From the NCBI RefSeq assembly GCF_003752465.1, contig NZ_RKHJ01000001.1:1054001-1118000 (forward strand): DNA of 64,000 bases, read 5' to 3'. The position numbers and the translations under genes were made by a program. The DNA is from Agrococcus jenensis (lineage in GTDB: Bacteria; Actinomycetota; Actinomycetes; Actinomycetales; Microbacteriaceae). Positions 51,958-60,337 of this stretch are shown here, in pieces; positions within the stretch are counted from its first letter, which is position 1; every line of letters starts with the position of its first letter. Under the pieces are notes generated by a model. It saw only the letters and a program-made list of their open reading frames with translations. It had not been told where the DNA came from and searched no databases.

Positions 51958-52027
51958 GCCGACAGGGTGCACCGGGCCGCCGCCGGTGTCACCCCACGAC
52001 CGTCGCCAGATCCACCGCACGAAGGGC

Positions 52028-52081
52028 TTGCGCAACCGGTACTCAGCGATACTATGTACCAGTAGTCAGTGACACTGAGTA
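52028..52081 (+). promoter_or_regulatory. Promoter and candidate operator of the padR-ABC operon
   Basis: TTGCGC (52028-52033), a 16-base spacer and TACTAT (52050-52055) form a promoter. Just downstream, TAGTCAGTG-A-CACTGAGTA (52063-52081) is a near-perfect palindrome with core CAGTGACACTG, placed at the expected transcription start and suitable for PadR autorepression. Confidence 0.6.
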
Positions 52082-52127
52082 GTCGGCACCAGAGATGCAG
52101 CCGGTGCTCATCAGGACGGAGGACGGG

Positions 52128-52484
52128 ATGCCCAGACAGGTGACGGAGATGCTCAAGGGCATCCTCGAGGGCCTGGTGCTCGCGATCCTCGGCGGCGGCC
52201 CCGCCTACGGGTACGAGATCACCGCGCGGCTCCGCGAGGAGGGCTTCAGCGACATCGCGGAGGGCACGATCTACGCCCTCCTGGTGCGCGTGGAGCAGCG
52301 CGGCCTCGTCGACGTCGAGAAGGTGCCCTCGGAGAAGGGCCCTCCGCGCAAGGTCTACTCGCTGAACGCGCAGGGCGGCGAGTACCTGGAGGAGTTCTGG
52401 GCGAACTGGGGCTTCCTCTCGGAGCGCCTCGAGTCCCTGCGCGCAGAGGGCCGGACCGGCCCCACCACGGCAGGAGGGATGTGA
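52128..52484 (+). CDS. PadR-family transcriptional regulator
   Basis: The 118-residue protein is a small PadR winged helix: VTEMLKGILEGLVLAILGGGPAYGYEI and DIAEGTIYALLVRVEQRGLV followed by a wing (SEKGPPRKVYSL) and a dimerisation helix (EYLEEFWANWGFL). GGAGG six bases before ATG 52128 fixes the start; an in-frame ATG at 52095 lacks one. It should repress the downstream DUF1048 and ABC exporter genes until a toxic ligand binds. Confidence 0.92.
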   Translation: MPRQVTEMLKGILEGLVLAILGGGPAYGYEITARLREEGFSDIAEGTIYALLVRVEQRGLVDVEKVPSEKGPPRKVYSLNAQGGEYLEEFWANWGFLSERLESLRAEGRTGPTTAGGM

Positions 52485-52486
52485 CC

Positions 52487-52849
52487 ATGTCGATCTTCGA
52501 GAAGATCATCGGCGACTTCGAGGGCAAGCGTCAGTACCGCGAGTACAAGGCGCGCGTGAAGGCGCTGCCGGAGCCGTACCGGGCGAGCGGTGCAGCGCTC
52601 GAGCGGTACCTGATGAACCTGGGCGCCGGCAACGACACCGCGATGCTGCTCGCCATGCTCGACGACCTCGTGACGCTGCTCGAGCAGGGCGCCGAGGCGC
52701 GGACGCCCATCCACGAGCTGCTCGGCGACGACGCGGTCGACTTCGCCGAGACCTTCCTCGCCAACTACCCGCAGGGCAGCTGGATCTCGAAGGAGCGCGC
52801 CCGCCTCAACGCCTCGATCGCCAAGGCCGTCGCCGAGGGGGAGCGATGA
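52487..52849 (+). CDS. DUF1048 family protein
   Basis: A 120-residue helical protein starting SIFEKIIGDFEGKRQYREYKARVKALPEPYR (shown in two halves in the sequence), as in DUF1048 proteins that accompany PadR regulators. AGGAGG lies 7 bases before ATG 52487; an in-frame GTG at 52481 is too close. It overlaps the ABC ATPase gene by four bases. Function unknown, perhaps a ligand sensor or partner of the regulator. Confidence 0.85.
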   Translation: MSIFEKIIGDFEGKRQYREYKARVKALPEPYRASGAALERYLMNLGAGNDTAMLLAMLDDLVTLLEQGAEARTPIHELLGDDAVDFAETFLANYPQGSWISKERARLNASIAKAVAEGER

Positions 52850-53655
52850 GCACCGCGATCGCGGAGCCGGTCATCCGGGTCCGGGGCGTCGAGAAGTCGT
52901 ACAAGGCGCTCTCGGTGCTGCGCGGCGTCGACCTCGACGTCGAGCGGGGCACGATCGTCGCCCTGCTCGGCTCGAACGGTGCCGGGAAGACGACCCTCGT
53001 GCGCATCCTCGCGACACTGCTGCGGCAGGATGCGGGCACGGCGACCGTCGAGGGCCACGACGTGCGCACCGACGCGGCGGCCGTCCGCGAGGCGATCAGC
53101 CTCACCGGGCAGTTCGCCGCCGTCGACGAGATCCTCACCGGCCGCGAGAACCTCGCGCTCGTCGCGCGCCTCCGCCACCTGCAAGATCCCGGCGCCATCG
53201 CCGACGCCCTCCTCGCGCGCTTCTCGCTCGACGAGGCCGGCGGTCGCCGGGTCGGCACCTACTCGGGCGGCATGCGCCGCCGGCTCGACATCGCGATGAG
53301 CCTCATCGGCTCGCCGCCGGTCATCGTCCTCGACGAGCCGACCACCGGGCTCGACCCGCAGGCCCGCAACGAGGTGTGGGATGCGGTGCGCGAGCTCGCG
53401 CGCTCCGGCACGACCGTGCTGCTCACCACGCAGTACCTGGAGGAGGCCGAGCAGCTCGCCGACCGCATCGCGATCCTGCACGAGGGTCGCATCGCGGTCG
53501 ACGGCACGCTCGCCGAGCTCCGCGCGCTGCTGCCCAAGGCGACCGTCGAGGTCGTCGAGGTGCAGCCCACCCTCGAGGAGGTCTTCCTCGCCATCGTCGG
53601 CCGTGCCGGCACCGATGCGCCCACCGCGGCGCCCGCCTCCGAGGAGTCCGCATGA
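52846..53655 (+). CDS. ABC transporter ATP-binding protein, daunorubicin-resistance (DrrA) type
   Basis: The 269-residue ATPase has Walker A GSNGAGKTT (~45), YSGGMRRRLDIAMSL as signature and VIVLDEPTTGLDP as Walker B, with the DrrA-like C-terminal region (LPKATVEVVEVQPTLEEVFL) that contacts its permease. It overlaps both neighbours by four bases. Likely exports a drug or lipid; substrate unknown. Confidence 0.92.
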   Translation: MSTAIAEPVIRVRGVEKSYKALSVLRGVDLDVERGTIVALLGSNGAGKTTLVRILATLLRQDAGTATVEGHDVRTDAAAVREAISLTGQFAAVDEILTGRENLALVARLRHLQDPGAIADALLARFSLDEAGGRRVGTYSGGMRRRLDIAMSLIGSPPVIVLDEPTTGLDPQARNEVWDAVRELARSGTTVLLTTQYLEEAEQLADRIAILHEGRIAVDGTLAELRALLPKATVEVVEVQPTLEEVFLAIVGRAGTDAPTAAPASEESA

Positions 53656-54413
53656 CCACGCACGCCGTCGGCGACACCGCCGTGCTCACCGGGCGCTCGC
53701 TGCGCCACATCCTCCGCAGCCCCGACACGATCATCACCACCGCGGTGATGCCGATCGCGTTCCTCGTGCTGTTCGTCTTCGTCTTCGGCGGCGCGATCGA
53801 CGTGGGCGGCGCCTCGTACGTCGACTACCTGCTGCCCGGCATCCTGCTCATCACCGTCGCCTCGGGCATCGCGTACACGGCGTACCGGCTCTTCCTCGAC
53901 CTGCAGGCCGGCATCGTCGAGCGCTTCCAGTCGATGCCGATCGCGCGCTCCTCGGTGCTCTGGGCGCACGTGCTCACGTCGCTCGTGGCGAACCTCGTCT
54001 CGGTCGCGATCGTGATCGGCGCCGCGCTGCTCATGGGCTTCCGCTCGGGCGCGAGCGTGCTCGCGTGGCTCGGCGTCGCCGGCATCCTGACGCTCTTCAC
54101 GCTCGCCCTCACCTGGATCGCGGTGATCGCCGGCCTCTCGGCCAAGACCGTCGACGGCGCGAGCGCCTTCTCCTACCCGCTCATCCTGCTGCCGTTCGTC
54201 TCGTCGGCCTTCGTGCCCACCGAGTCGATGCCCGGCCCGGTGCGCTGGTTCGCCGAGCATCAGCCGGTCACGTCGATCGTCGACGCGATCAGGGCGCTGC
54301 TCGCGCAGCAGCCGGTGGGCGCCGAGCTGTGGATCGCGCTCGGCTGGTGCGTCGGCATCCTCGCCGTCGCGGCGGTGCTCGCCACCGCGCTGTACCGCCG
54401 CAAGGTCGGCTGA
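53652..54413 (+). CDS. ABC-2 type permease, DrrB-like
   Basis: The 253-residue membrane protein has six predicted spans and the ABC-2 features: an N-terminal amphipathic segment (SLRHILRSPDTIITTAVMPIAFL), a LLPGILLITVASGI span and FQSMPIARSSVLW cytoplasmic loop, and LPFVSSAFVPTESMP before the last spans. It forms the exporter channel with the upstream ATPase. Last gene of the PadR operon. Confidence 0.9.
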   Translation: MTTHAVGDTAVLTGRSLRHILRSPDTIITTAVMPIAFLVLFVFVFGGAIDVGGASYVDYLLPGILLITVASGIAYTAYRLFLDLQAGIVERFQSMPIARSSVLWAHVLTSLVANLVSVAIVIGAALLMGFRSGASVLAWLGVAGILTLFTLALTWIAVIAGLSAKTVDGASAFSYPLILLPFVSSAFVPTESMPGPVRWFAEHQPVTSIVDAIRALLAQQPVGAELWIALGWCVGILAVAAVLATALYRRKVG

Positions 54414-54485
54414 CGAAGCGGTCGAGGGCCCCGGGACCGCGGATGCGCCGGGGCCGCCGACACGAGCCGGAAACAGCGGTCCGGC

Positions 54486-54491
54486 TAGGCT
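54486..54491 (+). promoter_or_regulatory. -10 box of the ATP-grasp/alpha-E/transglutaminase operon (leaderless)
   Basis: TAGGCT ends 7 bases before the ATG at 54499. Confidence 0.5.
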
Positions 54492-54498
54492 CGCGGAC

Positions 54499-56259
54499 AT
54501 GGGCGATCTGTTCGACGACTACGACAAGCCCTTCGCGAACCCCCGGAAGCGCGAGGGCACCGCGTGGGATGAGATGTTCGAGAGCAAGGGCGCCGCGCGC
54601 GGCCCGTACAAGCCGCTGTACGACGCGCTCTCGGAGCTGACGAAGGACGACCTCCGCACGCGCGCCGACGCGCTCGCCACCTCCTACCTCGCGCAGGGCG
54701 TCACCTTCGACTTCGCGGGCGAGGAGCGGCCGTTCCCGCTCGACGCCATCCCGCGCATCATCACCGCCGAGGACTGGCGCCACGTCGAGTCGGGCGTGCA
54801 GCAGCGGGTGCGGGCGCTCGAGGCGTTCCTCGCCGACATGTACGGCCCCCAGCGCGCGGTCGAGGACGGCATCGTCCCGGCGAAGCTCATCTCCACGTCG
54901 ACGCACTTCCACCGCCAGGCCGCGGGCGTCGTCGGCGCGAACGGCGTGCGCATCCACGTCTCGGGGATCGACCTCATCCGCGACCAGGACGGCGAGTGGC
55001 GCGTGCTCGAGGACAACGTGCGCGTGCCCTCCGGCGTCTCGTACGTCATCTCGAACCGCCGCGTGATCGCGCAGACGCTGCCCGAGATGTTCTCGACCAT
55101 GCGCGTGCGCCCGGTCGGCGACTACTGCGACAAGCTGCTCCACGCGCTGCGCGCCGCCGCGCCCGCCGGCGTCGACGACCCGCGCGTCGTCGTGCTCACG
55201 CCCGGCGTCTACAACTCCGCCTACTTCGAGCACACGCTGCTCGCGCGCCTCATGGGCGTCGAGCTCGTCGAGGGCCGCGACCTGTTCACCTCCGGCGGCC
55301 GCGTCTACATGCGCACGACGGAGGGGCCGGCGCGCGTCGACGTCATCTACCGCCGCGTCGACGACGACTACCTCGACCCGCTGCAGTTCCGCGCCGACTC
55401 GATGCTCGGCAGCCCCGGCCTCATGCTCGCCGCGCGCCTCGGCAACGTCACGATCGCCAACGCGGTCGGCAACGGCATCGCCGACGACAAGCTGGTCTAC
55501 ACCTACGTGCCAGAGCTCATCCGCTACTACCTGTCGGAGGAGCCGATCCTCAAGAACGTCGACACGTGGCGGCTCGAGGATCCGGGCGCGCTCGAGGAGG
55601 TCATCGACCGCCTGCACGAGCTCGTCGTGAAGCCCGTCGACGGCTCGGGCGGCAAGGGCCTCGTCGTCGGCCCCGACGCGACGCCCGAGGAGCTCGAGGC
55701 GCTCAAGCAGCGGCTGCTCGACGACCCGCGCGGCTGGATCGCGCAGCCGGTCGTGCAGCTGTCGACCATCCCGACGCTCGTCGAGGACGGCATGCGCCCC
55801 CGCCACGTCGACCTCCGCCCGTTCGCCGTCAACGACGGCAAGGATGTCTGGGTGCTGCCCGGTGGCCTCACGCGCGTCGCGCTGCCCGAGGGCCAGCTGG
55901 TCGTGAACTCGTCGCAGGGCGGCGGCTCGAAGGACACCTGGGTGATCGCCGGCGCTCGCGAGCAGCTGCCGCTCATCGACCACGACGCCGAGTTCGGCGC
56001 GTCGGGTGAGCCGATGACCCGGCCGATCTCGATCATCGCCGGCCACGAGCACCCGCAGGACCAGTCGCCGCAGGACGCCCCGCGCGGCCAGGGCGAGCAG
56101 CAGCAGCAGAGCCAGTCGCAGTCGCAGTCGCAGTCGCGCGGCGGGCAGCGCCAGTCGCAGCGCCAGTCGCAGTCCTCCGGCCCTCGTCGAGGCGCGGTCG
56201 GCGGAGCCGACCGCGTCCCGAGACGACACCGGCCCGACACGGAAGGCACCCAGCCATGA
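54499..56259 (+). CDS. Circularly permuted ATP-grasp protein (CP_ATPgrasp/DUF404 type)
   Basis: Residues ~1-520 match the family that always heads this three-gene module: PLDAIPRIITAEDWRHVESGVQQRV, GIDLIRDQDGEWRVLEDNVRVPSGVSYV, LTPGVYNSAYFEHTLLARLMGVELVEGRDL, VKPVDGSGGKGLVVGP (each seen as shorter blocks). A peptide-bond-forming ligase role is predicted for the family. Residues ~527-586 are a Gln/Ser-rich tail (QQQQSQSQSQSQSRGG) ending in RRGAVGGADRVPRR, absent from a typical member, and its last part is encoded by a palindromic repeat. ATGA overlap with the next gene. Confidence 0.9.
   Translation: MGDLFDDYDKPFANPRKREGTAWDEMFESKGAARGPYKPLYDALSELTKDDLRTRADALATSYLAQGVTFDFAGEERPFPLDAIPRIITAEDWRHVESGVQQRVRALEAFLADMYGPQRAVEDGIVPAKLISTSTHFHRQAAGVVGANGVRIHVSGIDLIRDQDGEWRVLEDNVRVPSGVSYVISNRRVIAQTLPEMFSTMRVRPVGDYCDKLLHALRAAAPAGVDDPRVVVLTPGVYNSAYFEHTLLARLMGVELVEGRDLFTSGGRVYMRTTEGPARVDVIYRRVDDDYLDPLQFRADSMLGSPGLMLAARLGNVTIANAVGNGIADDKLVYTYVPELIRYYLSEEPILKNVDTWRLEDPGALEEVIDRLHELVVKPVDGSGGKGLVVGPDATPEELEALKQRLLDDPRGWIAQPVVQLSTIPTLVEDGMRPRHVDLRPFAVNDGKDVWVLPGGLTRVALPEGQLVVNSSQGGGSKDTWVIAGAREQLPLIDHDAEFGASGEPMTRPISIIAGHEHPQDQSPQDAPRGQGEQQQQSQSQSQSQSRGGQRQSQRQSQSSGPRRGAVGGADRVPRRHRPDTEGTQP
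56182..56227. repeat. Palindromic repeat (TGGTCGAG-type) inside a coding sequence
   Basis: CGTCGAGG, then a perfect inner stem CGCGGTCGGC-GGA-GCCGACCGCG (56193-56215), then CCCGAGACGA. It resembles the two intergenic copies at 58037-58129 and encodes residues ~562-576 of the ATP-grasp protein. Confidence 0.6.
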
Positions 56260-57188
56260 TGCTCAGCCGCATCGCCGAGAGCCTGTTCTGGATCGGCCGC
56301 TACATCGAGCGGGCCGACGGCACCGCGCGCATCCTCGACGTCTACCTCCAGCTGCTGCTCGAGGATGTCGCGGTCGACGAGGACACCGCCTGCCGCGCGC
56401 TGCTCGGCGTCATGGGCCACGACGCCCCGCCGGAGCGCAAGCTCACGCGCGTCGACGTCGTGAACTCGCTCGCGACCGACCGCACGCAGCCGGCGTCGAT
56501 CGCCTACTCCGTGAACGCCGCCCGCGAGAACGCTCGCCGCGCTCGCGAGATCATCTCGACCGAGCTGTGGGAGGTGCTCAACGCCACCTACGCGAACATG
56601 CCGCGGCGCGTGAGCCCCGACCAGGTGCACCAGATGTTCGGCTGGGTGCGCGAGCGCTCGGCGCTCGCGAGCGGGATGGCCGACTCGACGGTGAGCCACG
56701 ACGACGCGTGGAGCTTCTTCACGCTGGGCCGCTCGATCGAGCGCGCCGACATGGTCGCGCGACTGCTCGCGACCCGCGCGCTCACCGAGGCGTCCGGCCC
56801 GTCGTGGACGACCATCCTGCGTTCGGTCGGCGCCTACGAGGCCTACCTGCGCACCTACCGCGGGGTGCCCTCGAGCACGAACGCGGCCGAGTTCCTGCTG
56901 CTCGACCGGCTGTTCCCGCGCTCGATCCTGTTCTCGGTGCGGAGCGCCGAGGCGTGCCTGCAGGACATCGAGCCGCGGCAGGAGCGGGTCGGCTACGTCG
57001 ACATCGCCCAGCGGATGCTCGGGCAGATCCGCGCGGAGCTCGAGTTCCGCCCGATCCAGGACATCATCGAGGACCTGCCGGTCGTGATGGACAAGGTCCA
57101 GACGACCACGACGAACGTGTCGCACGCCGTGCGCGAGCGCTACTTCCCGACCCACAACATGCCCGCCTGGACCAGGGAGGCATCGTGA
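56256..57188 (+). CDS. Alpha-E domain protein (DUF403)
   Basis: The 310-residue all-helical protein opens MLSRIAESLFWIGRYIERADGTARILDVY, the alpha-E signature, and repeats a related ERADMVARLLATR segment in the middle. It always accompanies the permuted ATP-grasp and transglutaminase genes. Its biochemical role is unknown; no catalytic site can be assigned. Two in-frame ATGs (56256, 56259) are adjacent. It overlaps both neighbours by four bases. Confidence 0.92.
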   Translation: MMLSRIAESLFWIGRYIERADGTARILDVYLQLLLEDVAVDEDTACRALLGVMGHDAPPERKLTRVDVVNSLATDRTQPASIAYSVNAARENARRAREIISTELWEVLNATYANMPRRVSPDQVHQMFGWVRERSALASGMADSTVSHDDAWSFFTLGRSIERADMVARLLATRALTEASGPSWTTILRSVGAYEAYLRTYRGVPSSTNAAEFLLLDRLFPRSILFSVRSAEACLQDIEPRQERVGYVDIAQRMLGQIRAELEFRPIQDIIEDLPVVMDKVQTTTTNVSHAVRERYFPTHNMPAWTREAS

Positions 57189-58030
57189 GCCGCATCCGCA
57201 TCCGTCACACCACCGGCTACCGCTACGAGCAGCCGGCCGTCGCGTCGTACAACGAGTCGCGCATGCTGCCGTCGACATCCGACGGCCAGTTCGTCATCTA
57301 CTCGAACCTCGACATCCGCCCCAACACCTCGGTGAACACGTACGAGGACTACTGGGGCACGAAGGTCGTCTCGTTCGACGTGCTCGCCCCGCACACCGAG
57401 CTGCAGCTGACCGCGACGAGCCTCATCGAGGTGCGCCCGCGCCTCACCGGCGGGCACGACCTGTCGTGGGAGCAGCTCGAGAAGGTCGCGCTGCGGGCCA
57501 CGCAGTACGTCGAGCAGCTCGGCCAGACGATCCGCACCCGCCCGACCGACGACCTCATCGCCGCGGCGCAGGAGATCCGGGATGCGTCCGAGACGCCTGG
57601 GGCCGCCGCTGCGGCGATCGCGCGCATGGTCGGCGAGGAGATGGAGTACATGTCGGGCGTGACGCACGTGCACACGCTCGCCGCCGAGGCCTGGACCAAC
57701 CGCAAGGGCGTCTGCCAGGACATCGCGCACATCACGATCGGCGCGCTCCGCCAGGTCGGCATCCCGGCACGCTACGTCTCGGGCTACCTGCACCCCCGGC
57801 CGAACGCGCAGATCGGCGAGACGATCCGCGGTGAGTCGCACGCGTGGGTGGAGTGGTTCACCGGCGAGTGGAACGCGTGGGACCCGACGAACCTCATCGA
57901 CATCGGCGAGCGCCACGTCAAGGTCGGGCTCGGCCGCGACTACAACGACGTGCCGCCGCTGCGCGGTGTCTACGCGGGTGCCGGCAAGAGCCAGCTCTTC
58001 GTCAGCGTGGAGATCACGAAGGAGTCCTGA
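57185..58030 (+). CDS. Transglutaminase-like cysteine protease family protein
   Basis: The 281-residue product has the bacterial transglutaminase N-terminal beta region (IRHTTGYRYEQPAVASYNESRM) and the catalytic triad Cys177 (GVCQDIAH), His219 (ESHAWVEW) and Asp233 (WDPTN). Start is GTG at 57185, overlapping the alpha-E stop. Relatives act as amidases/proteases or cross-linkers; with an ATP-grasp ligase it may trim or attach a peptide tag. No signal peptide, so it acts in the cytosol. Confidence 0.93.
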   Translation: MSRIRIRHTTGYRYEQPAVASYNESRMLPSTSDGQFVIYSNLDIRPNTSVNTYEDYWGTKVVSFDVLAPHTELQLTATSLIEVRPRLTGGHDLSWEQLEKVALRATQYVEQLGQTIRTRPTDDLIAAAQEIRDASETPGAAAAAIARMVGEEMEYMSGVTHVHTLAAEAWTNRKGVCQDIAHITIGALRQVGIPARYVSGYLHPRPNAQIGETIRGESHAWVEWFTGEWNAWDPTNLIDIGERHVKVGLGRDYNDVPPLRGVYAGAGKSQLFVSVEITKES

Positions 58031-58036
58031 CCACCC

Positions 58037-58129
58037 GCTGGTCGAGGAGCAGTCGGCGCAGCCGACCGCGTACTCCTGATCACTCGCTGGTCGAGTAGCA
58101 GTCGGCGCAGCCGACCGCGTATCGAGACC
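58037..58129. repeat. Tandem palindromic repeat, two copies
   Basis: Two ~46-base units start CGCTGGTCGAG (58037 and 58085) and share AGCAGTCGGCGCAGCCGACCGCGTA in full, each with inner stem GTCGGC-GCA-GCCGAC. The second ends TCGAGACCA, pairing with its TGGTCGAG start. They follow the transglutaminase stop immediately. A similar element lies at 56182. Confidence 0.8.
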
Positions 58130-58161
58130 ATCGGCCCTTGGCGATCACCGCACCGGCGGCC

Positions 58162-58167
58162 TACCGT
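58162..58167 (+). promoter_or_regulatory. -10 box of the DUF2277 gene (leaderless)
   Basis: TACCGT ends 7 bases before the ATG at 58175. Confidence 0.45.
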
Positions 58168-58174
58168 GGTCGCC

Positions 58175-58465
58175 ATGTGCAGGAACATCACCGAGCTGCG
58201 GGGGCTGCAGCCCGCCGCCAACGACGAGGAGATCGAGGCCGCCGCGCGGCAGTACGTGCGGAAGGTCTCTGGCATCACGCATCCGACGGAACGGACTCGC
58301 GACGCGTTCGAGCGCGCGGTCGCCGAGATCGCGCACATCACCGAGCACCTGCTCGCCGACCTGCCGGACCGGCGCCAGCCGCCGCAGACCGTGCCGCCGC
58401 TCCGCCGCCCGGAGGTGCGGGCTCGCATCGCCGAGCGCGAGGCGGCCGCAGCAGCCGCGAGCTGA
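58175..58465 (+). CDS. DUF2277 family protein
   Basis: The 96-residue protein begins MCRNITELRGLQPAA with the conserved Cys-Arg-Asn-Ile start of DUF2277, then EEIEAAARQYVRKVSGI and an Ala-rich basic C-terminus. Function is unknown; it is predicted to be small, helical and cytosolic. It converges with the Gfo/Idh gene across palindrome copy 4. Confidence 0.88.
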   Translation: MCRNITELRGLQPAANDEEIEAAARQYVRKVSGITHPTERTRDAFERAVAEIAHITEHLLADLPDRRQPPQTVPPLRRPEVRARIAEREAAAAAAS

Positions 58466-58471
58466 CCCGAA

Positions 58472-58539
58472 TCCTCAACGTCGCCAGTGGTCGCTCGGGC
58501 CGCTATGGCGGGCGAGCAACCACCAGCGACGTTGAGAGT
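58472..58539. repeat. Stop-codon-abutting palindrome, copy 4
   Basis: Arms TCCTCAACGTCGCCAGTGGT and ACCACCAGCGACGTTGAGAG enclose GCTCGGGCCGCTATGGCGGGCGAGC, itself a near-perfect stem. The right end lies directly beside the stop of the Gfo/Idh gene (58540). Left flank is the DUF2277 stop. Confidence 0.9.
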
Positions 58540-59514
<975 letters not shown>

Positions 59515-59520
59515 GCGGCG

Positions 59521-59526
59521 ACTCTA
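59521..59526 (-). promoter_or_regulatory. -10 box of the Gfo/Idh gene (leaderless)
   Basis: Minus-strand TAGAGT ends 6 bases before the ATG at 59514. Confidence 0.5.
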
Positions 59527-59533
59527 GCCCGGG

Positions 59534-60337
59534 TCACCCGCATCCCGGGGCCGAGGGGTTCGCCATGCAGTCGCCGTTCGTGAGCACGGTCTCGACCTCG
59601 AAGATCTTCACGCTCACCGGTGGCGCGCCGACGGGCAGGGTGCCGGGCACCGCGAACCAGCCGCCGCCCGCGTCGACCTCGGCGGTGAAGACGACCGTGA
59701 GGGATGCGGTGACGTCGACGCGCTCCGCGTAGGCGTGGCTCGTCGCGGTCTCCGTCCACGACTCGTCGGTGCCGCTCCACGCCGCGCCGGATGCGTCGCT
59801 CGTCTCGGTCGTGCCGTCGCCGTAGTCGAAGACGTACGCGGTGGGTGTCCAGCGCACCTCGATCGGAGCGTCGAACAGCTCGCCGTCCATCGTGTGCGTC
59901 ACGGCGGTGGCGTAGAAGTTCGTCGGTGTGCCGACGACGCCCCACCCGTCCGGCTCGACGACGAGCTCCCCGACGATCGGGCGGAACTGCGCGAGGTCCG
60001 CGAGCGTGATCGGCGCGACTCCAGTTGCTGCCACTGCCTGGCCGGGCCCCGTCGCGACCAGCACGTCACACCGCTCCAGCCCAGGCGTGGAGTTCGCCAT
60101 GCATTCCTCGCGGAGCGACTGTATGTAAGCGGCCCAGAGTGCGGCCCAGTCTGTTGCGCCGGCGCGGGCACCGGTGCTGGGAGTGCCGGCATCAAGCCTC
60201 TCGCCCGCCAAGACGAGCGCGGCGTCCTCAAACTCGGAAACGACCGGCGGAGGTTCAGGCGCGACGGCGCCAGCAGTAACCGCTGCGCCGACTATCAGCA
60301 GCGTCGCGGAGGCAAGGCATCGGGTTGCTAGTCGCAT
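59534..60337 (-). CDS. Hypothetical exported protein with PKD-like C-terminal segment
   Basis: I do not recognise this 267-residue protein. It has an N-terminal signal-like helix (CLASATLLIVGAAVTAGAVA), a variable middle with ECMANSTPGLERC (possible disulfide), and a C-terminal part reading AYVFDYGDGTTETSDAS...TSHAYAERVDVTASL, the 'DYGDG ... HxYxxxG' layout of PKD/Ig-like domains, ending in a short Cys-containing tail (NGDCMANPSAPGCG). The 5' third uses more A/T-ending codons than nearby genes. It overlaps the lipoprotein gene by ten bases, so the two are probably co-expressed. Confidence 0.65.
   Translation of the reverse strand: MRLATRCLASATLLIVGAAVTAGAVAPEPPPVVSEFEDAALVLAGERLDAGTPSTGARAGATDWAALWAAYIQSLREECMANSTPGLERCDVLVATGPGQAVAATGVAPITLADLAQFRPIVGELVVEPDGWGVVGTPTNFYATAVTHTMDGELFDAPIEVRWTPTAYVFDYGDGTTETSDASGAAWSGTDESWTETATSHAYAERVDVTASLTVVFTAEVDAGGGWFAVPGTLPVGAPPVSVKIFEVETVLTNGDCMANPSAPGCG

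Noticed and set aside
13530..58539. CRISPR array or insertion-sequence ends for the repeated palindromes
   Set aside because: Copies are single and kilobases apart, without regular spacers, target-site duplications or a transposase gene.
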